A DNA stretch of 64,000 nt from Elusimicrobiales bacterium (GTDB taxonomy: Bacteria > Elusimicrobiota > Elusimicrobia > Elusimicrobiales > UBA9959): the NCBI GenBank assembly GCA_028713125.1, contig JAQTOU010000003.1, positions 248,001 through 312,000 on the forward strand, read 5' to 3'. Shown here piece after piece: positions 23,840 through 32,233 of the stretch. Within the stretch, counting starts at the first letter, position 1; every line of letters begins with the position of its first letter. A program made the position numbers and the translations under genes. The notes under the pieces are model-generated. The model did no database searches and had not been told where the DNA came from. It worked only from the letters and a program-made list of their open reading frames with translations.

Positions 23840-25087
23840 CTATGGAGCAGGATTCAGGTTAAAGACTTTTTTAAAGTCGGTCCAGAAACCCGGGTATGAT
23901 TTGTTCACGCAGCCCGGGTTTTTTATTTCCAGCCCGGGGCAGACCAGGGCCGCGGCCCCGGCCGCCATGGCTATGCGGTGGTCGCCGAAGGTTTCCACCG
24001 GCTTAACCGCGGAAAAAGAAGGCCGGCCGGTTATTTTCATCGCGCCCTTGCTATAGGAGGCCTTTACGCCCACCGAGGCCAGGAGCGCCAGGGTGCTCTC
24101 TATCCTGTCGGATTCTTTGGCGCGCAGGCTCTCTATGCCGTTTATGACGGTTATCCCGCGCGCCCGGCCGGCAAGCAGGGCGAGCAGCGGGATCTCGTCT
24201 ATCATCGCGGGTATTTCTTCCGGCCTTACGGTCCTGGCTTTAAGGGAGGAGGGCGTGACTTCGATCCCGCCGCAGGGCTCGGGGAAAGCGACGGCGGTTT
24301 CCAGCTTAAGGGCGGCGCCCATTTTCTGCAGCGCCGCTATGAAGCCCAGGCGCGCCGGGTTGAGCCCGCAGGAGCTGATCTTAAGGGCCTCTCCGGAGAG
24401 CAGCGCGGCGGTTATGAAAGGCGCGGCAGAAGAAATATCACCGGGCAGCGTGAAAGGGCGGGCGGTAAGCGGGCCGGGCGCAAGTTTTATCCGGGGGCCC
24501 TGCGTGCCGAGGCCGGCGCCCATCAGGGCCAGCAGCCGCTCGGTATGGTCCCGGGTCGGAACCTTCTCCGTTATTTCCAGGGGCTTCCCGGCGTAGAGGC
24601 CGGCCAGAAGGAGGGCGGATTTTATCTGCGCGCTTTTCACGCCGGAAATTTTCCCTCCTTTGATCTTTGCGGGTTTTATGTAAAGAGGCAGCAGGCCGTT
24701 CTTTGTTTTGATCCCGGCGCCGAGGTTGTTAAGCGCGCCGGCCAGCTCGCCCATCGGCCTTTTCAGCAGCGAGCCGCGGCCGGTGATCACGGAGGGGAAA
24801 TTCTGCCCGGCCAGTATACCGGCCAGGAGGCGCGCGAGCGCGCCGGACTCTCCCGCGTCCAGCGCCCCGGCGGGCTTTTCAAGGCCGCGCAGGCCCCGGC
24901 CTTCCACTACAAGGGCGTTGCCTTCAGGGAGGATCTTTACGCCGAGGGCTTTCAGGCAGCGGACGGCGGCCTCTGTGTCCTCGCAGGCCAGCGGGTTCTC
25001 TATGCGCGCGCTGCCGGCCGCTATCGCGGAGAGCAGAAGCGCCCTTATGGTCATGGATTTGTCCGGCGGCGGGGCGTAGCTCTTCAT
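23840..25087 (-). CDS. aroA: 5-enolpyruvylshikimate-3-phosphate synthase
   Basis: 415 residues, last gene of the aro operon. It joins PEP to shikimate-3-phosphate. Active-site blocks: PPDKSMTIRALLLSAIAAG (Lys/Ser/Arg binding S3P), AGESGALARLLAGIL (family LDxGNSGTxxR variant), KSAQIKSALLLAGLYA, TRDHTERLLALMG, the catalytic Asp/Glu in MIDEIPLLALLAG, RAKESDRIESTLALLASVG and GDHRIAMAAGAAAL. The two-domain repeat fold is complete. 'GESGALARL' differs from the plant/E. coli 'GNAGTAMR'. It overlaps aroQ by 4 bp, showing translational coupling. Confidence 0.95.
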   Translation of the reverse strand: MKSYAPPPDKSMTIRALLLSAIAAGSARIENPLACEDTEAAVRCLKALGVKILPEGNALVVEGRGLRGLEKPAGALDAGESGALARLLAGILAGQNFPSVITGRGSLLKRPMGELAGALNNLGAGIKTKNGLLPLYIKPAKIKGGKISGVKSAQIKSALLLAGLYAGKPLEITEKVPTRDHTERLLALMGAGLGTQGPRIKLAPGPLTARPFTLPGDISSAAPFITAALLSGEALKISSCGLNPARLGFIAALQKMGAALKLETAVAFPEPCGGIEVTPSSLKARTVRPEEIPAMIDEIPLLALLAGRARGITVINGIESLRAKESDRIESTLALLASVGVKASYSKGAMKITGRPSFSAVKPVETFGDHRIAMAAGAAALVCPGLEIKNPGCVNKSYPGFWTDFKKVFNLNPAP

Positions 25088-25512
25088 TTCAATTTAGCGC
25101 AGAAATCCAGGGCCTTGAAATAAGAGAGCGGGCCCTGGCCCTTGAACTGCGCGCGGCAGACGGGCTTGATCACGGAAATTTTGCGGAAGGGCTCGCGCTT
25201 CGAAATATCGCTCAAATGCACTTCCACGGCTGGGAGCCCGAGCGCTTCGATAGCGTCGCGTATTGCGTAGCTGTAATGGGTGTAAGCCGCCGGGTTGATC
25301 ACCAGCGCTTCGGCCCAGCCGGCATTGGCGGTCAGCAGGTCGATTATCCCGCCTTCCGAATTGCTCTGGAAGGCCCTGATCTTCATCCCGAGCCCCGCCG
25401 CGTGTTTCTTTATATCCAGGTCGAGCCGGGCAAGCGTGGCCGTGCCGTAAATTTCTGGGTTGCGCCGCCCGAGCAGGTGCATGTTCGGGCCGTGGATCAC
25501 CAGGACGTTCAT
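25084..25512 (-). CDS. aroQ: Type II 3-dehydroquinate dehydratase
   Basis: 142 residues, normal for the dodecameric type II enzyme. Motifs: VIHGPNMHLLGRRNPEIYGTATL (the family has NGPNLN and the catalytic Tyr; here HGPNMH with Tyr in EIYGTATL), QSNSEGGIIDLL, INPAAYTHYSYAIRDAI with the proton-donor-type Asn/His region, EVHLSDISKREPFRKISVI (substrate anchor). Converts 3-dehydroquinate to 3-dehydroshikimate. Overlaps aroB by 4 bp and aroA by 4 bp. Confidence 0.93.
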   Translation of the reverse strand: MNVLVIHGPNMHLLGRRNPEIYGTATLARLDLDIKKHAAGLGMKIRAFQSNSEGGIIDLLTANAGWAEALVINPAAYTHYSYAIRDAIEALGLPAVEVHLSDISKREPFRKISVIKPVCRAQFKGQGPLSYFKALDFCAKLK

Positions 25513-26600
25513 TTTAAAGCTCCTTCGAAGGCTTTCTTTAAGAGCGCCGGCTTCAGGTTCTCCGCGGCCTGGAGGCGCCCGGCGGCTTTTATAAGCAAAA
25601 AGCGGTTCCCGGCCCCGCGAGCTTTTTTGTCCCTCGAGACCAGGCTCAGGAACCTGCGGAAGTCGCGGCGGACGGACGCGGCCGGCGGCAGGCGGAGGGC
25701 GTCGACCAAAGAGTCCAGCCCGGCGAAGGCTTCGCGCCCGAGCAGGCCGGCCTCGCGCGAGGCGATCAGCGCGAAGCGCAGGCCGCGAGCCACCGCTTCG
25801 CCGTGAGGCAGGCGGCCGCCGGACATGGCCTCGAAGGCGTGCCCGGCGGTATGGCCGAAATTAAGGGCCTCCCGGCTGCCGTTCTCGTCTCGCTCGTCCT
25901 TCGCCACCAGCTTGAGCTTATAGGCGGCGCAGGCGCTTACGCAGGCGGTCAGGGCCGACTTATCTCCGGCGAGGGTTTTAGAAAGATGGCCTTCTATGGC
26001 GCGCCTTAAAGTCCCGGGGCCTATCATAGCGTATTTTACAAGCTCGCCGCCGCCGGAGCGCAGCTCCGCGTGGGGGAGGGAGTCGAGGAAAGCTGTGTCG
26101 CAGACGGCCAGGGCCGGCTGGTGGAAAGTCCCGGCGATGTTCTTGGCGCCGCCGAGGTTTACCGCGGTTTTGCCGCCCAGGCCCGCGTCGATCTGCGCCA
26201 GGAAAGTGGTCGGGACGCTGATCCAGTTTATGCCGCGCATATAGATGGAGGCGGCGAAACCAGCCAGGTCCGTGACGGCCCCGCCGCCGCAGGCGATCAG
26301 CAGGGAACTGCGTGAAAAGCCTTTGTCGAAAAGGAAGGAGCAGAGCTTGCCGGCCTGCTCGAGGGTCTTGGCCTTTTCCGAAGGCGGGAGCCAGAAGTAA
26401 AAATGGTGCGTCCCGCCTTCCGGAAAAAGCGTTATGGCCCTGGCCCGCAGGCTGGGCGGGGCGTCCGTGGCGGTGATAAGGCAGATCTTATCCGCCGCCC
26501 TGAACAGGGCGGGGAAGTCCGCGGGTATGCCGGCCATATCGCGGCCCAGGGCCGCCTTTATCGTCCGGGAACTTCTGAGGGTGTAGTTAAAAGTTTTCAT
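25509..26600 (-). CDS. aroB: 3-dehydroquinate synthase
   Basis: 363 residues. NAD-binding GGGAVTDLAGFAASIYMRGINWISVPTTFLAQIDAGLGGKTAVN is the strongest AroB signature; Zn ligands are Glu in GGGELVKYAMIG and the His of NFGHTAGHAFE and GRLPHGEAVARGL. It cyclises DAHP to 3-dehydroquinate. The N-terminal part lacks the long Rossmann spacing of E. coli AroB but is in the normal range. Shares 1 bp with aroK upstream and 4 bp with aroQ downstream. Confidence 0.95.
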   Translation of the reverse strand: MKTFNYTLRSSRTIKAALGRDMAGIPADFPALFRAADKICLITATDAPPSLRARAITLFPEGGTHHFYFWLPPSEKAKTLEQAGKLCSFLFDKGFSRSSLLIACGGGAVTDLAGFAASIYMRGINWISVPTTFLAQIDAGLGGKTAVNLGGAKNIAGTFHQPALAVCDTAFLDSLPHAELRSGGGELVKYAMIGPGTLRRAIEGHLSKTLAGDKSALTACVSACAAYKLKLVAKDERDENGSREALNFGHTAGHAFEAMSGGRLPHGEAVARGLRFALIASREAGLLGREAFAGLDSLVDALRLPPAASVRRDFRRFLSLVSRDKKARGAGNRFLLIKAAGRLQAAENLKPALLKKAFEGALK

Positions 26601-27142
26601 TAGATCAGCGCCTTTTTTATTTTTTTAGCGGCCTGCAGGGGCGTGAGGCCCGCCGTGTCCAGCGTCAGGTCGGCGCGGCGGTAAAAACCCAGGCGCGCGG
26701 CGTACAGTTTTTTTGCGCGCCGGAGGGCTTTGTCCCAGGGGCCGTCGAGAAGCGGCCTGCCCGAGCGTTCACCTTTGAGCCTTTTGGCAAGTTCCGGCCA
26801 CGGGCAGCTCAGGAAAACCGTCGTCCCGGTCCTTTTCAGCAGGCCTAGCCAGCGCCCGGAGGGGTATACGCCCCCGCCGAGCGCTATGACCTGCCCGCCG
26901 CGGGCGGCTAGTTCTTTTACCAGGCCGGCCTCCAGGCGTCTGAAAACGCCCAGGCCGTCCCTCCTGATGATAACGGCCAGCTTCTCGCCTGTTTTTTTTC
27001 TCAACAGGGCGTCGCTGTCCTTAAAAGGCAGCCGCAGGGCGCGCGCGAGGAGGGCGCCGGCGGAAGTTTTCCCGGCGCACATGAAGCCCGTGAGGTAAAT
27101 GTTCAGAGCCGGGCCAGGATCTTTCCTGTTTTTTTGCGCCAT
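26600..27142 (-). CDS. aroK: Shikimate kinase
   Basis: 180 residues. P-loop GFMCAGKTSAG; shikimate-binding Asp in KDSDALLRKKTGE; Arg in GVFRRLEAGLVKELA; GALGGG-type loop ALGGGVY; lid Arg in ERSGRPLL. Makes shikimate-3-phosphate. Its start overlaps the 3' end of aroC by 40 bp; no other ATG gives the strand leading to the P-loop, so this overlap seems real. Confidence 0.92.
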   Translation of the reverse strand: MAQKNRKDPGPALNIYLTGFMCAGKTSAGALLARALRLPFKDSDALLRKKTGEKLAVIIRRDGLGVFRRLEAGLVKELAARGGQVIALGGGVYPSGRWLGLLKRTGTTVFLSCPWPELAKRLKGERSGRPLLDGPWDKALRRAKKLYAARLGFYRRADLTLDTAGLTPLQAAKKIKKALI

Positions 27143-28125
27143 TCTTTCACCCGCTGTTCCAGTTCCGAAAAAGAATCACCGCCGAATTTTTCCAGCAGGG
27201 CCCCGGCCAGCTCCAGCGCGGCCGCGTGTTCGCCCACCACGGCCGCCGCGAACACCGCCGTGGTGTCGGAGGTTTTGGAGATCGAAAGCTTTTTGCGGAA
27301 ACTCTTCAGGTCGGTGGAAAGCGTGCCGCCGGGCAGCCCCGGCACCGGCTTTACCGCGCAGCGCAGGACGAGAGCGCGGCCGTTGGTCATGCCGCCGTCC
27401 AGCCCGCCGGAAAGCCCGGGGTTCTTCGAGGCCTGGATGCCCCCGGTCGAAGCCAGGCTGAAGCCGCCGCCGACTTCGAAGCCTTTAACACCGTTGATCC
27501 CCAGGAGCGCCGCCCCGAGGCGGGCGCCGAGGCGGTGGTCCCACTGCGCGAATCCGCCCAGCCCGGCCGGCAGGTTTTCCACCGTTACTTCAAAAACACC
27601 GCCCAGAGTGTCTCCGGCACGGCGCGCCTGGAGAATTTTATCGGCGGCCGTTTGCGCGGTCAGGATATGCATCCCGCCAAGGCTGATGACCCGCGAATTA
27701 ATGTTTATATCCAGCAGCTCGTGCAGGCGCAGGGCGAAAGAGCCCAGGGCGGCGCGCATCGCGGTTTCCCGCGCGCTCGCGCGCTCGCGTATAAGCGAAG
27801 CGTTCAGCAGCCCGTATTTGAGCATTCCGGGCAGGTCGGCGTGGCCCGGGCGCGGCAGGCTGGACGCGGCGGGCAGGTCGCGGCCCGTATTATGGATGAG
27901 CAGGCCGATCGGCGCGCCGGTGGTTATATTTCCGCTTAGCCCCGAAATTATCTCGAAGCTGTCCGTTTCCCGCGCCTGTCGGGCGCTGCGCCCCGGGGCC
28001 TGCCGGCGGCGGCGGAGCTGGGCCGCGATGTAATCGGGCGTGATCTTTACGCCGGCGGGAAAGCCTTCGAGTATGCCTGACAGAAATTTTCCGTGCGATT
28101 CGCCGGCGGTGAGGTAGCGCAGCAT
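27103..28125 (-). CDS. aroC: Chorismate synthase
   Basis: 340 residues. N-terminal TAGESHGKFLSGILEGFPAG and RRRQAPGRSARQARETDSFEIISG are the signature 1 region; further ones are RASARETAMRAALGSFAL and VKPVPGLPGGTLSTDL, with DTTAVFAAAVVGEHAAALELA near the end. It removes phosphate from EPSP using reduced FMN. The family usual 'GYGR' reads 'APGR' here. Starts 1 bp after the aroE stop. Confidence 0.95.
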   Translation of the reverse strand: MLRYLTAGESHGKFLSGILEGFPAGVKITPDYIAAQLRRRRQAPGRSARQARETDSFEIISGLSGNITTGAPIGLLIHNTGRDLPAASSLPRPGHADLPGMLKYGLLNASLIRERASARETAMRAALGSFALRLHELLDININSRVISLGGMHILTAQTAADKILQARRAGDTLGGVFEVTVENLPAGLGGFAQWDHRLGARLGAALLGINGVKGFEVGGGFSLASTGGIQASKNPGLSGGLDGGMTNGRALVLRCAVKPVPGLPGGTLSTDLKSFRKKLSISKTSDTTAVFAAAVVGEHAAALELAGALLEKFGGDSFSELEQRVKEWRKKTGKILARL

Positions 28126-28126
28126 T

Positions 28127-28975
28127 TTAATCCCCCTGCCCGAGTTTTTCCCTGAGAAGCTTCAGGGCTTCCCTGCTAAATTCTACAATATCGCCCCCGG
28201 GGAGGCCCGTCCAGAATTTAAGAGAGAGAACCGCCTGCCTTACCAGGATCTCCAGGCCGTCGATGGTCGAGGCGCCGGCCGCCGCGGCGGCCCTGACGAA
28301 GTCCGTGCCGCCGGGCGTATAGGCCAGGTCAAGGAAGAAGTCCCCTGGCTTCGCTTCCGCCGGCGGCTTTCCCGGGGCGTACATGCCTAGCGGCGTAGCG
28401 TTCACGAAAATTTCCGTCGGGCTTTCTGGCAGGGAGAAGGGGGCGGTTGAAAAAGAAGTATTGGGGAAGGCCTCCGCCAGGTTCCCGGCCAGCTCAAGCG
28501 ACGCGGCGCGGTTCCTAGCGCAGAAAGTCACTGAGGCCGCCCGGGAGCGCCCCAGGGCCCAGCCCGCAGCGCCCGCGGCGCCGCCGGAGCCGAAGATGAC
28601 GGAGTTCTTCCCGGCCGGCTTCGCGCCGCTTTCTTCCAGGGCGCACACTATGGCGGCCGCGTCGGTGTTGAGGCCCTCGAGCCCCTTCCTGCCGAACCGC
28701 ACAGCATTGACCGCCCTGATATCGCGCGAAGCCGGGTCCGGCAAATTAAGCATTTTGAAAACGGCCTGTTTATGCGGTATGGTCACGTTGAAGCCTGACC
28801 AGCCTTCGGCTTTGGCCGCCTGTATGACCGAGGCCAGCTCGGCCGCGCCGCATTCCCGGGGCTCGTAGAGGATATCTTCTCCGGAGAGGCGGGAAAAAAT
28901 GCGGAAGATCTCCGGCGAAAGGGATCTTGAAAGCGGAAGGCCCAGCAGGCCGGCTCTTATCTGCTTTTTTTGCAC
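28127..28975 (-). CDS. aroE: Shikimate dehydrogenase
   Basis: 282 residues. Shikimate-binding SLSPEIFR, catalytic Lys in NVTIPHKQAVF, Asp in GLNTDAAAIV and the dinucleotide loop FGSGGAAGAAGWAL; C-terminal LEILVRQAVLSLKFWTG fits. The basic cluster after the glycine loop (CARNRAAS) predicts NADP. Reduces 3-dehydroshikimate. One bp separates it from both neighbours, within the aro operon. Confidence 0.94.
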   Translation of the reverse strand: MQKKQIRAGLLGLPLSRSLSPEIFRIFSRLSGEDILYEPRECGAAELASVIQAAKAEGWSGFNVTIPHKQAVFKMLNLPDPASRDIRAVNAVRFGRKGLEGLNTDAAAIVCALEESGAKPAGKNSVIFGSGGAAGAAGWALGRSRAASVTFCARNRAASLELAGNLAEAFPNTSFSTAPFSLPESPTEIFVNATPLGMYAPGKPPAEAKPGDFFLDLAYTPGGTDFVRAAAAAGASTIDGLEILVRQAVLSLKFWTGLPGGDIVEFSREALKLLREKLGQGD

Positions 28976-28976
28976 T

Positions 28977-29936
28977 TTATTTCCCGGTTATCGCGCGGAA
29001 GGAATCAACGGTCATCGTCTGTCTGCCGTCCACCAGGGCGGTAGCCGGCGAGAGGCTGGCTTCGATGAGGAGGCCGTCGGCCCCGGAGCGCAGCGCTCTG
29101 AGCGCGAGCGCTTTGGCTATTTCCCGGTCCCTGGAAGCGTGGCTGGGGTCGGCCAGCACCGGGAGGCGCGTAAGTTTTTTCGCCTCGCGCATCAGTTTGA
29201 AGTCAAGGCCGGGGCAGCCGGGGGAGAAAACGGAATCGCCGCGCTCGCAGAGGATAAGTTTCTTCGCGCCGTGACGGAGCAGGTATTCGGCCGAAAGCAG
29301 CCATTCGCGCAGGGTGGCGCGCATGGTCCGCTTCAGCAGCACGGCGAGCCCGGAGCGGCCGGCCTCTTTAAGCAGCTCGTAATTGCGCATGTTCCGCGCG
29401 CCGATCTGGAGCACGTCGCAGACGGCGGAGAGCCGCTCCACCTGGCGGGTGTCGGTGGCCTCGGTCACCAGCGGCAGCCCGGTAATTTTTTTAGCCTTGG
29501 CGATAATTTTCAGCCCCGCCCAGCCGATGCCCTGGAAAGCGTAGGGCGAGGAGCGCGGCTTGAAGATGGCCGCGCGCAGCGCGTGCGCGCCGGCCGCCTT
29601 GAGCGCGGCGGCGGCAGCCAGGTAGGAGGCCTCCTCTTCAACGGCGCAGGGCCCGGCTATAAAAACGGGCCCGCGGCTGAAGTCGAGGGGTTTGGAAAAG
29701 GGTGTTTTTATCCCGGCGCAGGCCAGCGGGCAGAGTTCGGCCTCGGTCTGGAAGACCCCGGTCACGCCGGGCAGATTCTCTATGAGCGGCACTGCGTCCG
29801 CGGCGGGTTCCGCGAGCGCGGCGGCCAGGCCGGCGGCCTTGCGGCGCAGGACGCAGCCGGGAAGCAGGCGCGAGAGGACAGCTTCCAGGTCCCGGCGGCT
29901 CCCGGCGCTGAGGTTCTTTTGGAGACTTATTATCAT
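28977..29936 (-). CDS. DAHP synthase (AroA-beta / KDO8PS-like type)
   Basis: 319 residues. Core motifs of the class Ibeta enzyme: FIAGPCAVEEEASYLAAA, FKPRSSPYAFQGIG, VTEATDTRQVE, QIGARNMRNYELLKEA, VLLKRTMRATLREWLLSAEY, LCERGDSVF and LADPSHASRDREIA (metal ligands Cys, His, Glu, Asp). An N-terminal 70-residue ferredoxin-like domain (ISLQKNLSAGSRRDLEAVL) is a possible feedback domain as in Thermotoga AroG. It condenses PEP and erythrose-4-phosphate, the pathway entry. The 4-bp overlap with the chorismate mutase gene suggests joint control. Confidence 0.93.
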   Translation of the reverse strand: MIISLQKNLSAGSRRDLEAVLSRLLPGCVLRRKAAGLAAALAEPAADAVPLIENLPGVTGVFQTEAELCPLACAGIKTPFSKPLDFSRGPVFIAGPCAVEEEASYLAAAAALKAAGAHALRAAIFKPRSSPYAFQGIGWAGLKIIAKAKKITGLPLVTEATDTRQVERLSAVCDVLQIGARNMRNYELLKEAGRSGLAVLLKRTMRATLREWLLSAEYLLRHGAKKLILCERGDSVFSPGCPGLDFKLMREAKKLTRLPVLADPSHASRDREIAKALALRALRSGADGLLIEASLSPATALVDGRQTMTVDSFRAITGK

Positions 29937-30181
29937 TTTCCGCCTTGCAGCTTCTTGGATTGCCTTATTATCTCGGTAAAAACGGCCCTGGCGGACGGAG
30001 CGTAAAGTTTTCCGGCGGCCGCGGCCGCATTTGCGAGCACCCGCTTCTCCCGCGCTCGGTCGGTAAGCTTCTTTTTAAGTCCCCTGAGCGGCACGGCCAG
30101 CTCGAAGCGGCGCGCCAGGAGGGCGGCCAGGCGGCGGTCCAGGCTGTCTATTTTCAGGCGCGCGGCGGAAAGTTTGTCCAT
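29933..30181 (-). CDS. Chorismate mutase, AroQ-alpha type
   Basis: 82 residues, all-helical. Pattern LSAARLKIDSLDRRLAALLARRFELAVPLRGLKKK with Arg and Lys at the usual active-site spacing, REKRVLANA and FTEIIRQSKKLQ. It converts chorismate to prephenate. First gene of the eight-gene operon reading chorismate mutase - DAHP synthase - aroE - aroC - aroK - aroB - aroQ - aroA. In several bacteria such a mutase binds DAHP synthase as a regulatory partner, and the overlap here fits that. Confidence 0.88.
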   Translation of the reverse strand: MDKLSAARLKIDSLDRRLAALLARRFELAVPLRGLKKKLTDRAREKRVLANAAAAAGKLYAPSARAVFTEIIRQSKKLQGGK

Positions 30182-30262
30182 AAATCACAGAGAGCCGTCT
30201 TCCACGGTAGAATTCTATTCTATTAAAATACAGTCAAAATTAAAATTGCTAAAATGATATCT

Positions 30263-31399
30263 ATGGCAGAAACGCTGGAACTTAAGGACATAGCCAACAA
30301 GCTGGAGGAGCTCGAGGCGGCCCTCGCCGCCTCCGCCAAGCTTTACGGCCTGGACGCCAAGCGCGCCGTGCTGCGCGAGAAAGAAGCTGTTTCCGGCGCC
30401 GGCGATTTCTGGGACGACGCGCAGAAGGCCCAGGGCCATATGAAGGACCTGAACGACCTGAAGAAAGGCGTGGACCTGCTTGATTCCGTAAAGCGCGAGA
30501 TAGAGGATTTTAAGGTGCACTTCGACCTGGCGCGCGACGCCGGCGACTCCGCCGAGCTGCCGGTCATAATGGAGGGCCTCCGCTCGGTGGAGAAAAAGCT
30601 TTCGGCGCTGGATTTCGAGCTGAAGCTGGCCGGCCCGATGGACAAGCTTGACGCCATCATCAGCATCCACGCCGGGGTCGGCGGGACCGAGGCCTGCGAC
30701 TGGGCCCAGATGCTGCTGCGGATGTACACCCGCTGGGCGGCGAGCAAAGGCTTCACCTTCTCTGTCACCGATATGCTCCCCGGCGAAGAGACCGGGGTGC
30801 GCGGCATGACCGCCATCGTTCGCGGGAAATACGCCTACGGCTACCTTAAAAGCGAGATCGGCGTGCACCGCCTGGTGCGAATCTCCCCTTTCGACGCGAA
30901 CAAGCGCCGGCACACCTCTTTCGCCTCCCTGGACGTGCTGGCCGACATCAACGACGAGATAGAGATAAAGGTGGAAGACAAGGACATCAAGCTGGACACT
31001 TTCCGCTCAGGCGGGGCCGGCGGCCAGAACGTCAACAAAGTGGAAACCGCGGTGCGCCTGACCCATATCCCGTCGGGCATAGTGGTGGCCTGCCAGATAG
31101 AGCGCAGCCAGCACCAGAACCGCGAGACGGCCATGAAGATGCTGAAGGCCAGGCTTTACGAGGTGGAGATGGACAAGAAGCGCTCCGAGATGGAGCGCCA
31201 TTACGACGCCAAGGGCGATATCGGCTGGGGCCACCAGATCCGCTCCTACACTTTCATGCCTTACCAGCTGGTGAAGGACGAGCGTACCGAATACAAGACC
31301 TCTCAGATAGACCTGGTCATGGACGGGGACCTGGACCCTTTCATGCATTCCTACCTCACCTGGGCCGCGAACAACAAAAAACCGGCCGCGAACCAGTGA
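30263..31399 (+). CDS. prfB: Peptide chain release factor 2
   Basis: 378 residues from the ATG at 30263 (an in-frame ATG three codons earlier is a less likely start). The stop-codon anticodon motif is SPF ([15 protein letters not shown]), which defines RF2, recognising UGA/UAA. GGQ is in [23 protein letters not shown]. The N-terminal helical region ([16 protein letters not shown]) is complete in a single frame: no programmed +1 frameshift site is present. No Shine-Dalgarno sequence precedes the start. TAAAAT at 30250-30255 lies close enough for a leaderless mRNA. First gene of prfB-tatD-metH. Confidence 0.95.
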   Translation: MAETLELKDIANKLEELEAALAASAKLYGLDAKRAVLREKEAVSGAGDFWDDAQKAQGHMKDLNDLKKGVDLLDSVKREIEDFKVHFDLARDAGDSAELPVIMEGLRSVEKKLSALDFELKLAGPMDKLDAIISIHAGVGGTEACDWAQMLLRMYTRWAASKGFTFSVTDMLPGEETGVRGMTAIVRGKYAYGYLKSEIGVHRLVRISPFDANKRRHTSFASLDVLADINDEIEIKVEDKDIKLDTFRSGGAGGQNVNKVETAVRLTHIPSGIVVACQIERSQHQNRETAMKMLKARLYEVEMDKKRSEMERHYDAKGDIGWGHQIRSYTFMPYQLVKDERTEYKTSQIDLVMDGDLDPFMHSYLTWAANNKKPAANQ

Positions 31400-31418
31400 C
31401 GGCGCAAAACAAATATAA

Positions 31419-32219
31419 ATGCTGATCGAGACCCACGCGCATTTGAACGATAAAGCTTTCGACGCCGACCGCAAAGAAGTGATCGGGCGGGCCGCTGGCC
31501 TTGGCGTTTCAAAGATCGTGGAGATAGCCTGCGCTCCAGGCGAATGGGCTCAGGGCGAGGCCCTGTCCGCGGCCTTCCCCGATAAAGTGCGCTGCGCTTT
31601 CGGCGCTCACCCCGAATACACTAAAACCCTTTCGCCGGCCGTTATACTGGAACTCGAAACTTTCATGGCCAAGCCTTGCGCCGCAGCGCTCGGCGAGGTG
31701 GGGCTGGACTACTGGTGGGACGTGGGGACCAAGGAAGAACAATTGGCCCTGCTCGGGACCCAGCTTCCGCTCTGCGGGCGGTTCTCCAAGCCAGCCGTCT
31801 TCCACGCCAGGAACGGCAAAACCCCGGCGCAGAACGCTTATGCGGACCTGCTGGAAGCCCTTAAAACCTGGTCCTACCGTCCCGCTAATAAATTCCGCGG
31901 AGTTCTGCACTGCTTTTCCGGCGGCTGGGCAGACGCCAAAACCGGCCTGGATCTTGGTCTCCTGCTCGGAGTGAACGGGACCTTTACCTATAAGAACAAC
32001 CATGACCTGCGCGAGACCGTGAGAAAAGCCGGCCTGGACAATATAGTCCTTGAAACGGACTGCCCTTACCTGCCGCCCCAGAGCGCCCGCGGCAAAAGGA
32101 ACGACCCGTCTTTCATCCCTGAAATAGCCGCCATGGTGGCCACTCATTTAGGGGTCGGCAATAGCGCCGTGGCCGACAGGACCACCGCCAATGCCTTCGA
32201 GTTATTTGGAGTATTTTAA
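31419..32219 (+). CDS. tatD: TatD-family metal-dependent DNase
   Basis: 266 residues with the amidohydrolase-type metal site: ETHAHLNDKAF, GEVGLDYWWD, QLPLCGRFSKPAVFHARN, GVLHCFSGG and ETDCPYLPPQ. Family members act as 3'-5' exonucleases or D-aminoacyl-tRNA/DNA repair hydrolases. It starts 19 bp after prfB, with no Shine-Dalgarno, and runs to 14 bp before metH. The pairing with prfB and metH has no evident shared pathway. Confidence 0.92.
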   Translation: MLIETHAHLNDKAFDADRKEVIGRAAGLGVSKIVEIACAPGEWAQGEALSAAFPDKVRCAFGAHPEYTKTLSPAVILELETFMAKPCAAALGEVGLDYWWDVGTKEEQLALLGTQLPLCGRFSKPAVFHARNGKTPAQNAYADLLEALKTWSYRPANKFRGVLHCFSGGWADAKTGLDLGLLLGVNGTFTYKNNHDLRETVRKAGLDNIVLETDCPYLPPQSARGKRNDPSFIPEIAAMVATHLGVGNSAVADRTTANAFELFGVF

Positions 32220-32233
32220 AGCCTGGAGCGATA

